Assembly: GCF_013911645.1 (NCBI RefSeq)
Contig: NZ_JACESV010000002.1
Span: 248,001 to 312,000, forward strand
Direction of reading: 5' to 3'
DNA length: 64,000 nucleotides
DNA from: Allomuricauda sp.
Lineage (GTDB): Bacteria; Bacteroidota; Bacteroidia; Flavobacteriales; Flavobacteriaceae
Below, one piece after another: positions 17,154 through 24,937 of this stretch. Under the pieces are notes generated by a model. That model searched no databases and was not told the DNA's origin. It worked only from the letters and a program-made list of their open reading frames with translations. The position numbers were made by a program, and so were the translations under genes. Each line of letters opens with the position of its first letter. The first letter of the stretch is position 1.

Positions 17154-17190
17154 CAAATATAAAAGTATTACTATCAATGTATAATACTTT
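17154..17190 (-). promoter_or_regulatory. Promoter and TetR operator of the export operon
   Basis: Minus-strand -7 box TATATTTG at 17161-17154. Immediately upstream is a dyad with perfect 9-bp arms, AAAGTATTA (17162-17170) and TAATACTTT (17182-17190), separated by 11 bp. The dyad covers the -33 region, a classic position for repression. Confidence 0.6.
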
Positions 17191-17228
17191 AACTTTCAAT
17201 TAACTCTCTTGTTTTTCCCTTATTTTTG

Positions 17229-17810
17229 ATGGAAAAACAAATAGAAATGCAAAAACATAGATGCGGATGGTGCCTTGGAGACCCTTTGTATGAAGCCTAC
17301 CATGATACGGAATGGGGCGTTCCCGTAAAGGATGATGCCACATTGTTCGAATTTTTGATTTTGGAGACGTTTCAGGCGGGGTTGAGTTGGATTACTGTGC
17401 TACGAAAGCGTGAAAATTTTAGAAAAGCCTTTGATCATTTTGATTACAAGAAAATTGCCCGCTACGATCAGGGAAAAATTGATGAACTACTACAAGACCC
17501 CGGGATCATCAGAAATAAATTGAAGGTGAACGCCACGGTTTCCAACGCAAACGCTTTTATGGAAATTCAAGAGGAGTTTGGTAGTTTCAGTAAATACATA
17601 TGGGGCTTTGTGGAGAACAAACCCATTAAAAATAAGCTGCAAAATTACAAAGATGCTCCTGCAACCACCTCTCTTTCGGATACCATCAGCAAAGATTTGA
17701 AAAAAAGAGGGTTTAAATTTGTAGGCAGCACAGTAATTTACGCCCATATGCAGGCGACGGGCATGGTAAACGACCACGAAGTGAATTGTTTTAGGTACCA
17801 TGAAGTTTAA
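17229..17810 (+). CDS. tag: DNA-3-methyladenine glycosylase I
   Basis: A 193-residue Tag enzyme that excises 3-methyladenine from DNA. The N terminus has RCGWC...DPLYEAYHDTEWGVP, followed by LFEFLILETFQAGLSWITVLRKRENFRKAF (helix-hairpin-helix fold with the catalytic-site Glu and Trp) and a C-terminal zinc site HMQATGMVNDHEVNCFRYHEV. An ATG at 17229 is given, but TATTTTTG at 17221-17228 looks like a -7 promoter box. If that is so, the true start is the ATG at 17247, which begins MQKHRCGWC and matches the family better. Confidence 0.93.
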   Translation: MEKQIEMQKHRCGWCLGDPLYEAYHDTEWGVPVKDDATLFEFLILETFQAGLSWITVLRKRENFRKAFDHFDYKKIARYDQGKIDELLQDPGIIRNKLKVNATVSNANAFMEIQEEFGSFSKYIWGFVENKPIKNKLQNYKDAPATTSLSDTISKDLKKRGFKFVGSTVIYAHMQATGMVNDHEVNCFRYHEV

Positions 17811-17843
17811 CTATATCCTCCAAAAATGCTTGGTATTGTGCAA

Positions 17844-18500
17844 TTACGCCTGTAAAATCTCCACAAACTCTTTTCTGGGAATCAATTCAGCGCCCAAACT
17901 TTCCAAATGATCGGTATGCACCTGGCAGTCAATAAGCTCATATCCTTTTTCATCCAGTTCCTTCGCCATTTTTATAAATGCAAACTTGGAGGCATTCGGT
18001 TTAAAACTGAACATGCTCTCCCCGCAGAACACATGGTCTAGATCAACACCGTACAAACCACCCACGAGCTCGTCGCCTTCCCAAACCTCAAAAGATTTGG
18101 CATGCCCTTTTTTGTATAAATTCATGTAGGCTGTTTTCATTTCGGGGGTTATCCATGTACCGTCTTGTCCTTTTCGTTCAATTTTGGCACAATGGTCCAT
18201 TACCTGCTCAAAACAAGTGTTCTGGGTAAGGGCAAACGCTCCATCACGAATTATTTTCCGCATACTTTTGGACACTTTTACCTTTTTGGGAAAAAGAACC
18301 ATACGCGGGTCGGGGGTCCACCAGAGGATCAAGGAATCATCATTGAACCACGGGAAAATTCCGTTTTTGTAGGCCAACAACAATCTTTCTGGAGACAAGT
18401 CACCTCCAACGGCGAGCAACCCATCTTCACTGGCAGTATCAACAGGGGGAAACTCCAATCTTTTGCTCAAAAAATGTAATGGGGTATTTTCCAAGGTCAA
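17844..18500 (-). CDS. aat: Leucyl/phenylalanyl-tRNA--protein transferase
   Basis: 218 residues. Aat adds Leu or Phe from its tRNA to proteins with N-terminal Lys or Arg, marking them for ClpS/ClpAP. Family blocks are visible: FPPVDTASEDGLLAVGGDLSPERLLLAYKNGIFPWF near the N terminus, WWTPDPRMVLFP, and HAKSFEVWEGDELVGGLYG with FCGESMFSF, then DCQVHTDHLESLGAELIPR. The length is normal. Convergent with tag, 33 bp apart. Upstream is a 290-bp gap containing a dispersed repeat. Confidence 0.95.
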   Translation of the reverse strand: MTLENTPLHFLSKRLEFPPVDTASEDGLLAVGGDLSPERLLLAYKNGIFPWFNDDSLILWWTPDPRMVLFPKKVKVSKSMRKIIRDGAFALTQNTCFEQVMDHCAKIERKGQDGTWITPEMKTAYMNLYKKGHAKSFEVWEGDELVGGLYGVDLDHVFCGESMFSFKPNASKFAFIKMAKELDEKGYELIDCQVHTDHLESLGAELIPRKEFVEILQA

Positions 18501-18521
18501 TTTTTTCTAAAAATACAAATA

Positions 18522-18722
18522 GAGCTCATTTAAATTTTTAGGATTGAAGCGAAAATTAGTCAATTTGTGCCCAGTTGAAGACTTTTTCAACTTGCATAGC
18601 AGAGCTACGGAAGGATAACCTGCCTGCCGGCAGGCAGGAAAGACAAAAAGTGGGTGCAAAAAGGCAATTTTTTAGCCAACCCGCCTGCCGGACGGGCAGG
18701 TTGAAAAAGTTTAAATGAGCTC
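18522..18722 (+). repeat. Dispersed ~125-bp repeat, copy 1, within a 201-bp inverted-repeat-bounded segment
   Basis: The homologous core is 18541-18665; it contains GCATAGCAGAGCTACGGAA and a CCTGCC/GGCAGG palindrome. A second copy, inverted, is at 47433-47555. The segment is bounded by GAGCTCATTTAAA (18522-18534) and its perfect reverse complement (18710-18722). A second palindrome, GCCTGCCGGACGGGC, is at ~18682-18697. It fills most of the gap before aat; no coding frame is apparent. Confidence 0.7.
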
Positions 18723-18738
18723 ATAGGTCCAAAAACAA

Positions 18739-18768
18739 GAAAATCCGAACCAAGAGGTCCGGATTTTT
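18739..18768 (-). terminator. Terminator of the DUF3127 gene
   Basis: On the minus strand AAAATCCG... pairs with ...CGGATTTT around an AAGA-type loop with flanking T-runs, 22 bp beyond the stop. Confidence 0.75.
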
Positions 18769-18789
18769 ATTGTAAAATATCTTTTTCTT

Positions 18790-19167
18790 CTAAAAAGGAA
18801 GGTCGTCGTGGTCGTCCTCATTCAAGTCATCTGCTGGTTCAAAAGCTTCCATTGGCGGAACGGGAGGCATATTATCCGCATTTTGTTCTTGTTGCAGGTT
18901 TTCAATTCTCCACCCTTGAATAGAGTTAAAATATTTGGTTTCCCCTTGTGGGTTCACCCATTCTCTTCCTCTTAGGTTTATACTGATTTTTACCATTTGA
19001 CCAACGCTGTAGCTGTTAAGCAAATCGCACTTATCCTGAACAAATTCCACCAATATGTGTTGTGGATATTGCTCCTCTGTTGTTACGACCACCTCTCTTT
19101 TTCTGAAACCGTTGTTGCCGTATGTCTTGGTCTCATCTATCATTTTGATTCTTCCCTGAACTTCCAT
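18790..19167 (-). CDS. DUF3127 protein with SSB-like acidic tail
   Basis: A 125-residue protein common in Bacteroidota. Residues 1-90 look like an OB-fold-type beta barrel (MEVQGRIKMI, VVVTTEEQYPQHILVEFV, VGQMVKISINLRGREW, YFNSIQGWRIENL). The C terminus is acidic and ends DLNEDDHDDLPF, nearly the same as the end of the single-stranded DNA-binding protein in this window (EGEDDDLPF). The role of DUF3127 is not established; the tail suggests recruitment of or competition for SSB-partner proteins (inference). Monocistronic, with its own terminator. Confidence 0.88.
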   Translation of the reverse strand: MEVQGRIKMIDETKTYGNNGFRKREVVVTTEEQYPQHILVEFVQDKCDLLNSYSVGQMVKISINLRGREWVNPQGETKYFNSIQGWRIENLQQEQNADNMPPVPPMEAFEPADDLNEDDHDDLPF

Positions 19168-19289
19168 GCAATGTTAATTTTTGTTGAAAATTCAAAAGTA
19201 CATAAAATGAATTCCATGGGCAGCCGTTATTTCAACTAACTATCAACATGTTTTCCATTTACCTATCTTTAAACAGAATTTGACCACCA

Positions 19290-20441
19290 ATGAACTTTAG
19301 TCCTAAAAGGAAAACTTCCAACATTACAATGCTGATTGCGGCATTTGTTATTGTGAGTCTTATTTTATGGAACACCAATAGTTTTTTTAAAAAATTCAAG
19401 GAAGAGGAACGCCTAAAAATGGAAATCTGGGCTACGGCCCAATTGGAACTCATCCAATCCTCCGTAGATCAAGAGTTGGGAAACCTTACCCTTAAAGTTT
19501 TGGGAAACAACACCTCCACCCCCATGATCTTGGTGAACGAAGAGGGTTCTTACAAAACACATAATATTCCCGAGGACAAGGTAACCGATAGTGTATACAT
19601 TCGAAAAAAGATTGCACAGTTCAAAAATGAGAACGAACCGATACAGATAATTCAAGAAGATGAATTATTGGAGACCTTGTACTATGGCAATTCTGAGGTT
19701 TTGAACAAATTAAAGTACTACCCATTGGCCCTTCTGTTGATCATTTTCTTGTTCGGTGCGGTCATCTTCTTTTTCTTTAGAACAAACCGGGCTTCGGAAC
19801 AAAACAAACTTTGGGCGGGAATGGCCAAGGAGACTGCACATCAAATTGGAACACCGCTTACCTCCTTATTGGGTTGGAACGAACTCTTGAAATCGGAAGA
19901 CATCAATCCCGAAGTAACCCAAGAAATTGCGAAGGATATTGATCGTTTGCAAACCATAACAGAACGCTTTTCCAAAATTGGGTCAATTCCCGAATTGCGT
20001 GAGCACGATATTGTGGACGAAACCAAAAAGGCCTACGAATACTTGAAACAGCGCAGTTCCAAATTGGTACATTTTTCTTTTAGCTCCAATGTGGATGAGG
20101 CCCATGTACTGATGAATCCTCCCTTGTACAACTGGAGTATAGAGAATCTTGTTAAAAATGGCATCGATGCCATGAAGGGCAAAGGTAACATTGCCATCCA
20201 AATTGAAAAAAAGGGACAAAATATACATATTTTGGTGTCGGATACAGGCCACGGCATACCCAAAAGCGACTTTCAGAACATTTTTAATCCAGGGGTCACT
20301 TCCAAGCAAAGAGGCTGGGGATTAGGACTTTCGTTGGTAAAAAGAATTGTTGAAGAGTACCATAAAGGAAAAATTAAAGTATTTTCGTCTAGTAAAGAAG
20401 GAACTATCATGCAAATTTCCCTGCGAGCAATAGAAAAATAA
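19290..20441 (+). CDS. Membrane sensor histidine kinase
   Basis: 383 residues. Membrane helices at ~12-30 and ~145-165 enclose a small periplasmic domain. The H box is KETAHQIGTPLTSLLGW, with phospho-acceptor H184. The ATPase domain has an N box (NLVKNGIDAM), a G1 box (VSDTGHGIP) and a G2-like GWGLGLSLVKRIVEEY. This compact form without HAMP is widespread in flavobacteria. There is no response regulator beside it. The next gene begins 3 bp later, so a two-gene operon is likely. The signal is unknown. Confidence 0.88.
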   Translation: MNFSPKRKTSNITMLIAAFVIVSLILWNTNSFFKKFKEEERLKMEIWATAQLELIQSSVDQELGNLTLKVLGNNTSTPMILVNEEGSYKTHNIPEDKVTDSVYIRKKIAQFKNENEPIQIIQEDELLETLYYGNSEVLNKLKYYPLALLLIIFLFGAVIFFFFRTNRASEQNKLWAGMAKETAHQIGTPLTSLLGWNELLKSEDINPEVTQEIAKDIDRLQTITERFSKIGSIPELREHDIVDETKKAYEYLKQRSSKLVHFSFSSNVDEAHVLMNPPLYNWSIENLVKNGIDAMKGKGNIAIQIEKKGQNIHILVSDTGHGIPKSDFQNIFNPGVTSKQRGWGLGLSLVKRIVEEYHKGKIKVFSSSKEGTIMQISLRAIEK

Positions 20442-20444
20442 GTT

Positions 20445-20789
20445 ATGGCCAAGGAAAAACAACTTGTAATACAAGAAGCTGATATCACCAACAATTGCCC
20501 CGAATGTTTTAATCAGGAACTTAAGATTACATTTTACCAAAAACACACCTTTAATGCACTGTACCATAGGACTACGGGCGTCGTAACACATGAAATCAAG
20601 TGTAAAAAGTGTAATTCGGTTATTTACCCTGTAAACTGGACACAGGATATTGAGCGGGTTTTTGACTATTACAACAAACTGGTAAAGCCAGATAGACCCG
20701 CGGTACGGTTTACCATGCTGTTCTTTATTGTTTTGGTATTGATGCTATGCTTGGTAGCAGCAGGTGTATATTTTTATTTAGAGCGCTAA
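20445..20789 (+). CDS. Small zinc-ribbon membrane protein
   Basis: 114 residues. It has two CPEC/CKKC-type pairs (NNCPECFNQELKITF near residue 17 and KCKKCNSVIYPVNW near 50) that probably bind one zinc. A single C-terminal membrane helix follows (FTMLFFIVLVLMLCLVAAGVYFY, ~88-110). It starts 3 bp after the histidine kinase and is likely co-transcribed with it. It may anchor to or modulate the kinase, but this is only inferred from position. The 3' end overlaps the convergent HIT gene by 4 bp. No named family recognised. Confidence 0.75.
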   Translation: MAKEKQLVIQEADITNNCPECFNQELKITFYQKHTFNALYHRTTGVVTHEIKCKKCNSVIYPVNWTQDIERVFDYYNKLVKPDRPAVRFTMLFFIVLVLMLCLVAAGVYFYLER

Positions 20790-21181
20790 ATATAAATATT
20801 TGACCTGATGGCTTTGGCCACGGCCTCGAACTCTTCTGTAGTAAGGCTCTCCTTATGTTGGAAAGTGGCATTCGCCATACTTTGAAGCGGAATGAGATGA
20901 ACGTGCACATGGGGCACCTCCAAGCCAATAACCGACATTCCCACACGTTTGCAAGGCACGGCCTTTTCAATGGCAAGTCCCACTTTTCTTGAAAAAGCCA
21001 TGAGTTTCATGTAAGATTCCTCATCAAGGTCCATAATCTTGTCCACTTCTTTCTTGGGGACACACAAGGTATGCCCTTTCGAGTTAGGATTGATGTCCAA
21101 AAAAGCAAAGTTATCATCATCCTCCGCAATTTTATAACTGGGTATTTCCCCATTGATGATTTTTGTGAAGATACTGGCCAT
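20786..21181 (-). CDS. HIT-family nucleotide hydrolase
   Basis: A 131-residue histidine-triad protein with IFTKIINGEIPSYKIAEDD at the N terminus, NSKGHTLCVPKKEV in the middle and the catalytic triad HVHVHLIP near residue 93. HIT proteins hydrolyse purine nucleoside phosphoramidates or dinucleoside polyphosphates. It lies 67 bp downstream of greA, from which it is separated by a terminator. Confidence 0.93.
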   Translation of the reverse strand: MASIFTKIINGEIPSYKIAEDDDNFAFLDINPNSKGHTLCVPKKEVDKIMDLDEESYMKLMAFSRKVGLAIEKAVPCKRVGMSVIGLEVPHVHVHLIPLQSMANATFQHKESLTTEEFEAVAKAIRSNIYI

Positions 21182-21203
21182 TTTGATTCGGTTTTAAAAT
21201 AAA

Positions 21204-21226
21204 AAATCCCGTTCTAAGACGGGATT
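21204..21226 (-). terminator. Terminator of greA
   Basis: AATCCCGT / ACGGGATT stem with a short loop and TTTTTT on the minus strand, between greA and the HIT gene. Confidence 0.8.
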
Positions 21227-21248
21227 AAATATAACCAATTAGTTGCTG

Positions 21249-21725
21249 TTACTCTCGTGTAATCTCTAAAACTTCAAAATTCAGGGTTCCGTTCGGCACC
21301 TTGATTTCTGCCACATCACCTACTTTTTTACCCAACAATCCTTTTCCTATGGGAGAGGTAACAGAAATTTTACCTGTTTTAAGATCGGCTTCGCTTTCTG
21401 CCACCAAAGTATATTTCATTTCCATGCCATTGGCTTGGTTTTTAAGCTTAACAGTGGAAAGTACCAATATTTTGGAAGTGTCCAATTGGGATTCATCAAT
21501 TAAGCGGGCATTGGCCAAAGTCTCTTCCATTTTGGAAATTTTCATCTCCAAAAGTCCCTGGGCTTCCTTGGCCGCATCGTATTCCGCGTTCTCGGAAAGA
21601 TCTCCTTTGTCCCTTGCCTCTGCGATAGCTTGGGATGCTTTGGGACGTTCCACATCTTTTAAGTGGTTCAGCTCTTCCCTCAATTTCTTTAATCCTTCTG
21701 CTGTATAGTATGAAACTTTGCTCAT
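21249..21725 (-). CDS. greA: Transcription elongation factor GreA
   Basis: 158 residues. The N-terminal coiled coil carries the acidic tip for transcript cleavage (EARDKGDLSENAEYDAAKEAQ), followed by the C-terminal FKBP-like domain (ILVLSTVKLKN, ISVTSPIGKGLLGKKVGDVAEIKVPNGTLNFEVLEI). GreA rescues backtracked RNA polymerase. The ATG at 21725 (MSKVSYYTAEGLKKL) is the family start; the longer frame upstream is not coding-like and would overlap the divergent lipoprotein gene's leader. Confidence 0.96.
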   Translation of the reverse strand: MSKVSYYTAEGLKKLREELNHLKDVERPKASQAIAEARDKGDLSENAEYDAAKEAQGLLEMKISKMEETLANARLIDESQLDTSKILVLSTVKLKNQANGMEMKYTLVAESEADLKTGKISVTSPIGKGLLGKKVGDVAEIKVPNGTLNFEVLEITRE

Positions 21726-21912
21726 ATCGTTAATTTTTAATGCAAGGAAGCATTGAAGAAAATCAAAAAATTTCCCCAATGTACTCTTTAGCTGCAAATA
21801 CAAAAAATCCTCAACTATACCGATGACCTGCATGGTATTTTTGCGAGGATTTAACGCAAATATAGGCAAATTTTCATCAACTTTGCTCAAGAAACGTTTT
21901 CAAACATTGACT

Positions 21913-22347
21913 ATGAAGCTCTTCTGGGCCATTATGCTTTTGGTACTGATTTTGTCTTGCAGCTCGGACACAACCAATCGAAATCCATATTTGCAAGATG
22001 TGGGGTTTCGATTTGAAATTAATTTGAACCTTCCGTTATACAACGACCTTCAATATCCTTTAAATCCAATTTATGTGGGTAACACCGGCGTGGGAACAAG
22101 AGGTGCTTTTGTTATCAATACCGGGTCTGGTTTTATGGCATGGGAAGCTAGTTGTCCCAATCATGCGCCCAATGACTGCTCCACAATGACGATTGATGGA
22201 CAAAATGTAGTTTGTAGTTGTGAAGGTTATACGTATGAGCTTACTACAGGGTTATTGTGGAGTACGCCCGATGATGAAAACCGGTACTATGGACTTCTTC
22301 CTTATAGGGCCACTCAAAGTGGCAACGTAGTAGTGATTTCCAACTGA
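21913..22347 (+). CDS. Lipoprotein with a degenerate Rieske-like Cys/His arrangement
   Basis: A 144-residue protein. A lipoprotein signal (FWAIMLLVLILSCSS) is followed by a beta-rich domain. The region CPNHAPNDCSTMTI ... VVCSCEGYTYELTTG resembles the spacing of Rieske iron-sulfur proteins, but the canonical C-x-H and C-x-x-H pairs are not both present (CPNH and CSC here). It may be a diverged Rieske fold on the outer membrane or a plain disulfide protein. The start at 21913 gives the signal peptide; the longer frame is not credible. Divergent from greA. Confidence 0.65.
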   Translation: MKLFWAIMLLVLILSCSSDTTNRNPYLQDVGFRFEINLNLPLYNDLQYPLNPIYVGNTGVGTRGAFVINTGSGFMAWEASCPNHAPNDCSTMTIDGQNVVCSCEGYTYELTTGLLWSTPDDENRYYGLLPYRATQSGNVVVISN

Positions 22348-22410
22348 TTTTTGGGCAAATAAGAACAATGAGGTTCTGTAATAAATGTACAGAACCCCAT
22401 ATTATGTGTC

Positions 22411-24660
22411 TTAAAAATTAACTGTCGCCCCTAAAAGGAAGTTGATTCCTGCTTGCGGATAGTATCCAGCACCCTCAATGGTTGTGATAGTTCCAGGGTT
22501 GGAGAAATCATCATCAAAGGTGTAGAAATAGCCGTTGGAGACAATGTCCGCATCAAAAATATTGTTCACCAGACCGGAAATCTCAATACTTTTTACAAAA
22601 GAGTTTATGTTGATGGTATACTGAACATTGAAATCCGTTTGGGTATAACTATCCAAAACAGAAGCCTCCGAGTCGATGTTGCCCATATATTGCTTCCCAA
22701 CAAATTTTGACAACAACGAAACTTGAAAATTTGCATTGGGTTGATAGGAAATAATATTGCTCGCTATCAATTGTGGTGAATAGGCTATGTTAGTATTCCC
22801 CAAATTCTGAAGTTCTCCATCACGCTCAAAAAAGAAGTCGATATTTCGGTTATCGCTCAAAGCAATGTTTGGTCTCCACTGAAACGCATTGGACAGCCTG
22901 ATGCTTGCATCGATTTCCAGACCCAAACGGTAACTATCGCCCACATTGGACCTCAACGGTGCCCCTACATCGTTCAACTCGCCGGTCAATACCAATTGAT
23001 CCTTGTACCGCATATAGTACACATTGGTATTCAGTTGGAAACTTGGTGAAATGAAACGCCATCCCAGTTCAAAATCGTTTAATTTCTCAGGTTTTGGACT
23101 TCCGCTCTCATAATCATTACGGTTGGGCTCCCTATTTGCTCTCGCATAAGAAAAATAGAAGTTGTTGTTGCGGTTTAAATCGAAGGTAATACCTGCCTTT
23201 GGATTAAAAAAGCTGAAGGAATCATACACCAAACCCGTATCTTCACCATTGGCTTCGTAGGTTACCCCACGGTATTGCACATCTCCGAACAAGGACCATT
23301 GGTCCGTTAATTTGTAGTTGGCCTTGGTATAAACGTTGAAATCGGTTTTGGTGGAATTATCATCGTAATACCTGTCCCTTATTTCGCTGCCGCTGGCATA
23401 CTCGGCCCAAATGATCTCACCAAAGTGGTCGCCTTTGTACTCGTTGTAACCACCTCCCATAATTAGTTCGAGATTCTCGTTATTGTAGGTAGCTGAAAAA
23501 ATGGTTCCGTAAAAATCATTGTCCAACCAGCGACGACGTATCAAATCCGTGTTTTCAACCAAATCGCCGTTTACCGTGATGGGCTCCAAACCATACGTAG
23601 CAAAATCGTCGTCTTCCCTAAATTGTTCAAAAAAACCTTTTCCACGCGTGTAGTGTACGGCCAAATGGGTGTTCCAAGCAGGGTTCCATGTTTCATACCA
23701 ATGCAGTTGAAAGTGATCTTGCTTGTAATTGTCCACCTCATTTTCGTAAAATTGAGTGTTACCGTTATCATCAGTATAAATTCCTGCAGAATTAAAAGTA
23801 CGGTCGTTTTCCAACTGTTCTGCTGTAATTCCATTCCAAGCTTGATAAGTAATCTCATGTCCCCCAAAAAGCAAAGCCTTGATCAAGGTGTTGTCATCTT
23901 GATATGCACCTTGCAGGAAATAGCCATCCAATTCCGAAGCCGCTCGGTCCACATATCCATCGGATGTAACCCTGGATAGTCGCCCAGAGAATTCAAAATG
24001 ATCATTCATCAACCCTGTACTGAACTTGACATTGTTCCGAAGGGTACTAAAACTTCCCACAGAAGAAGAAATTGTAGCATAGGCCTCTTCGGAAAAAGCA
24101 TCTGTGAGCATGTTCAAACTAGCACCAAATGCCCCGGCCCCATTGGTAGAAGTTCCCACACCTCGCTGTAACTGCAAACTTTGGGTGGAGGAGGCAAAAT
24201 CGGGCATGTTCACCCAAAAGGTACCATGTGATTCAGCATCGTTGTACGGAATACCGTTAATGGTAACATTTACCCGTGTTGCATCGCTACCACGAACGCG
24301 CATGCTCGTGTATCCCACGCCAGCTCCGGCATCCGAGGTGGTAACAACCGCGGGCATAAAATTCATGAGAATGGGAATATCCTGTCCTAAGTTCCGCGGA
24401 GCTAGTTCCACCTTGTCCAAATCGGAAAAAGTAATGGGAAAATCCTTGGTTATCCTTACCGATTGTACCAAAACTTCGTCCAGCACCACTTTTTCTCCTT
24501 CAAGACTGTCAATCGGTTCTTCTTGGGCGCTCATGGTAAACGCCAGCCCACCTAGGGCCACTGTTGCACATAATGTTTTAATGCGGTTCCCGTAATTGTT
24601 TTTTGTCGGTCGCATTGAGCCAAAAACGGCTCTTTTTTGAATAATTGAATAGAGTTTCAT
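22411..24660 (-). CDS. TonB-dependent outer membrane receptor, predicted thiamine uptake
   Basis: 749 residues. A signal region ends near MSAQ. A TonB-box-like VVLDEVLVQSVRIT leads into a plug domain (FMPAVVTTSDAGAGVGYTSMRVRGSDATRVNVTINGIPYND) and a 22-strand barrel ending ...LLGATVNF. The receptor type alone does not reveal the ligand, but the TPP riboswitch directly upstream makes thiamine or a phosphate ester the best prediction (like OMR1 of other Bacteroidota). It may start at 24660 or at the ATG at 24615. Single-gene unit. Confidence 0.88.
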   Translation of the reverse strand: MKLYSIIQKRAVFGSMRPTKNNYGNRIKTLCATVALGGLAFTMSAQEEPIDSLEGEKVVLDEVLVQSVRITKDFPITFSDLDKVELAPRNLGQDIPILMNFMPAVVTTSDAGAGVGYTSMRVRGSDATRVNVTINGIPYNDAESHGTFWVNMPDFASSTQSLQLQRGVGTSTNGAGAFGASLNMLTDAFSEEAYATISSSVGSFSTLRNNVKFSTGLMNDHFEFSGRLSRVTSDGYVDRAASELDGYFLQGAYQDDNTLIKALLFGGHEITYQAWNGITAEQLENDRTFNSAGIYTDDNGNTQFYENEVDNYKQDHFQLHWYETWNPAWNTHLAVHYTRGKGFFEQFREDDDFATYGLEPITVNGDLVENTDLIRRRWLDNDFYGTIFSATYNNENLELIMGGGYNEYKGDHFGEIIWAEYASGSEIRDRYYDDNSTKTDFNVYTKANYKLTDQWSLFGDVQYRGVTYEANGEDTGLVYDSFSFFNPKAGITFDLNRNNNFYFSYARANREPNRNDYESGSPKPEKLNDFELGWRFISPSFQLNTNVYYMRYKDQLVLTGELNDVGAPLRSNVGDSYRLGLEIDASIRLSNAFQWRPNIALSDNRNIDFFFERDGELQNLGNTNIAYSPQLIASNIISYQPNANFQVSLLSKFVGKQYMGNIDSEASVLDSYTQTDFNVQYTININSFVKSIEISGLVNNIFDADIVSNGYFYTFDDDFSNPGTITTIEGAGYYPQAGINFLLGATVNF

Positions 24661-24689
24661 TCGTAAAAATGTTACGAATAAAAGGGGTC
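24660..24689 (-). promoter_or_regulatory. Candidate riboswitch expression platform at the receptor start codon
   Basis: In the leader RNA, ACCCCUUU (24688-24681) is the perfect complement of AAAGGGGU in the 5' part of the TPP aptamer. It is followed by a 7-bp hairpin UUCGUAA / UUACGAA (24678-24660) whose base touches the AUG. Confidence 0.45.
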
Positions 24690-24759
24690 ATTATTCTTTG
24701 TTAATAATTGATTGTTGTTTCTAAAAGAAACATAGAAATTCCAAGATGCGACTTGCGCA

Positions 24760-24836
24760 TTCCCTTGGCAGCATTACCCGCCCAGGTTCATTGGGTATAA
24801 TCTCAGCCTTTTGGTAAAAAGCACCCCTTTGAGATG
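24760..24836 (-). ncRNA. TPP riboswitch (THI element)
   Basis: On the minus strand the conserved TPP aptamer blocks appear in order: AAAGGGGTGC, GGCTGAGA, ACCC, GAACCTG, GGTAATGC and AAGGGAA. The element lies about 100 nt before the start of the TonB-dependent receptor gene. TPP riboswitches turn off thiamine synthesis or uptake genes when TPP is abundant. Confidence 0.92.
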
Positions 24837-24937
24837 CCACAAATGTATGATGCGAATATTGATTTTCATAAAAAACATCTTGGAAATTTAACTTTTGATA
24901 ACAACCATGACCCCCAAGTGCCTGCGTATATAATGGT

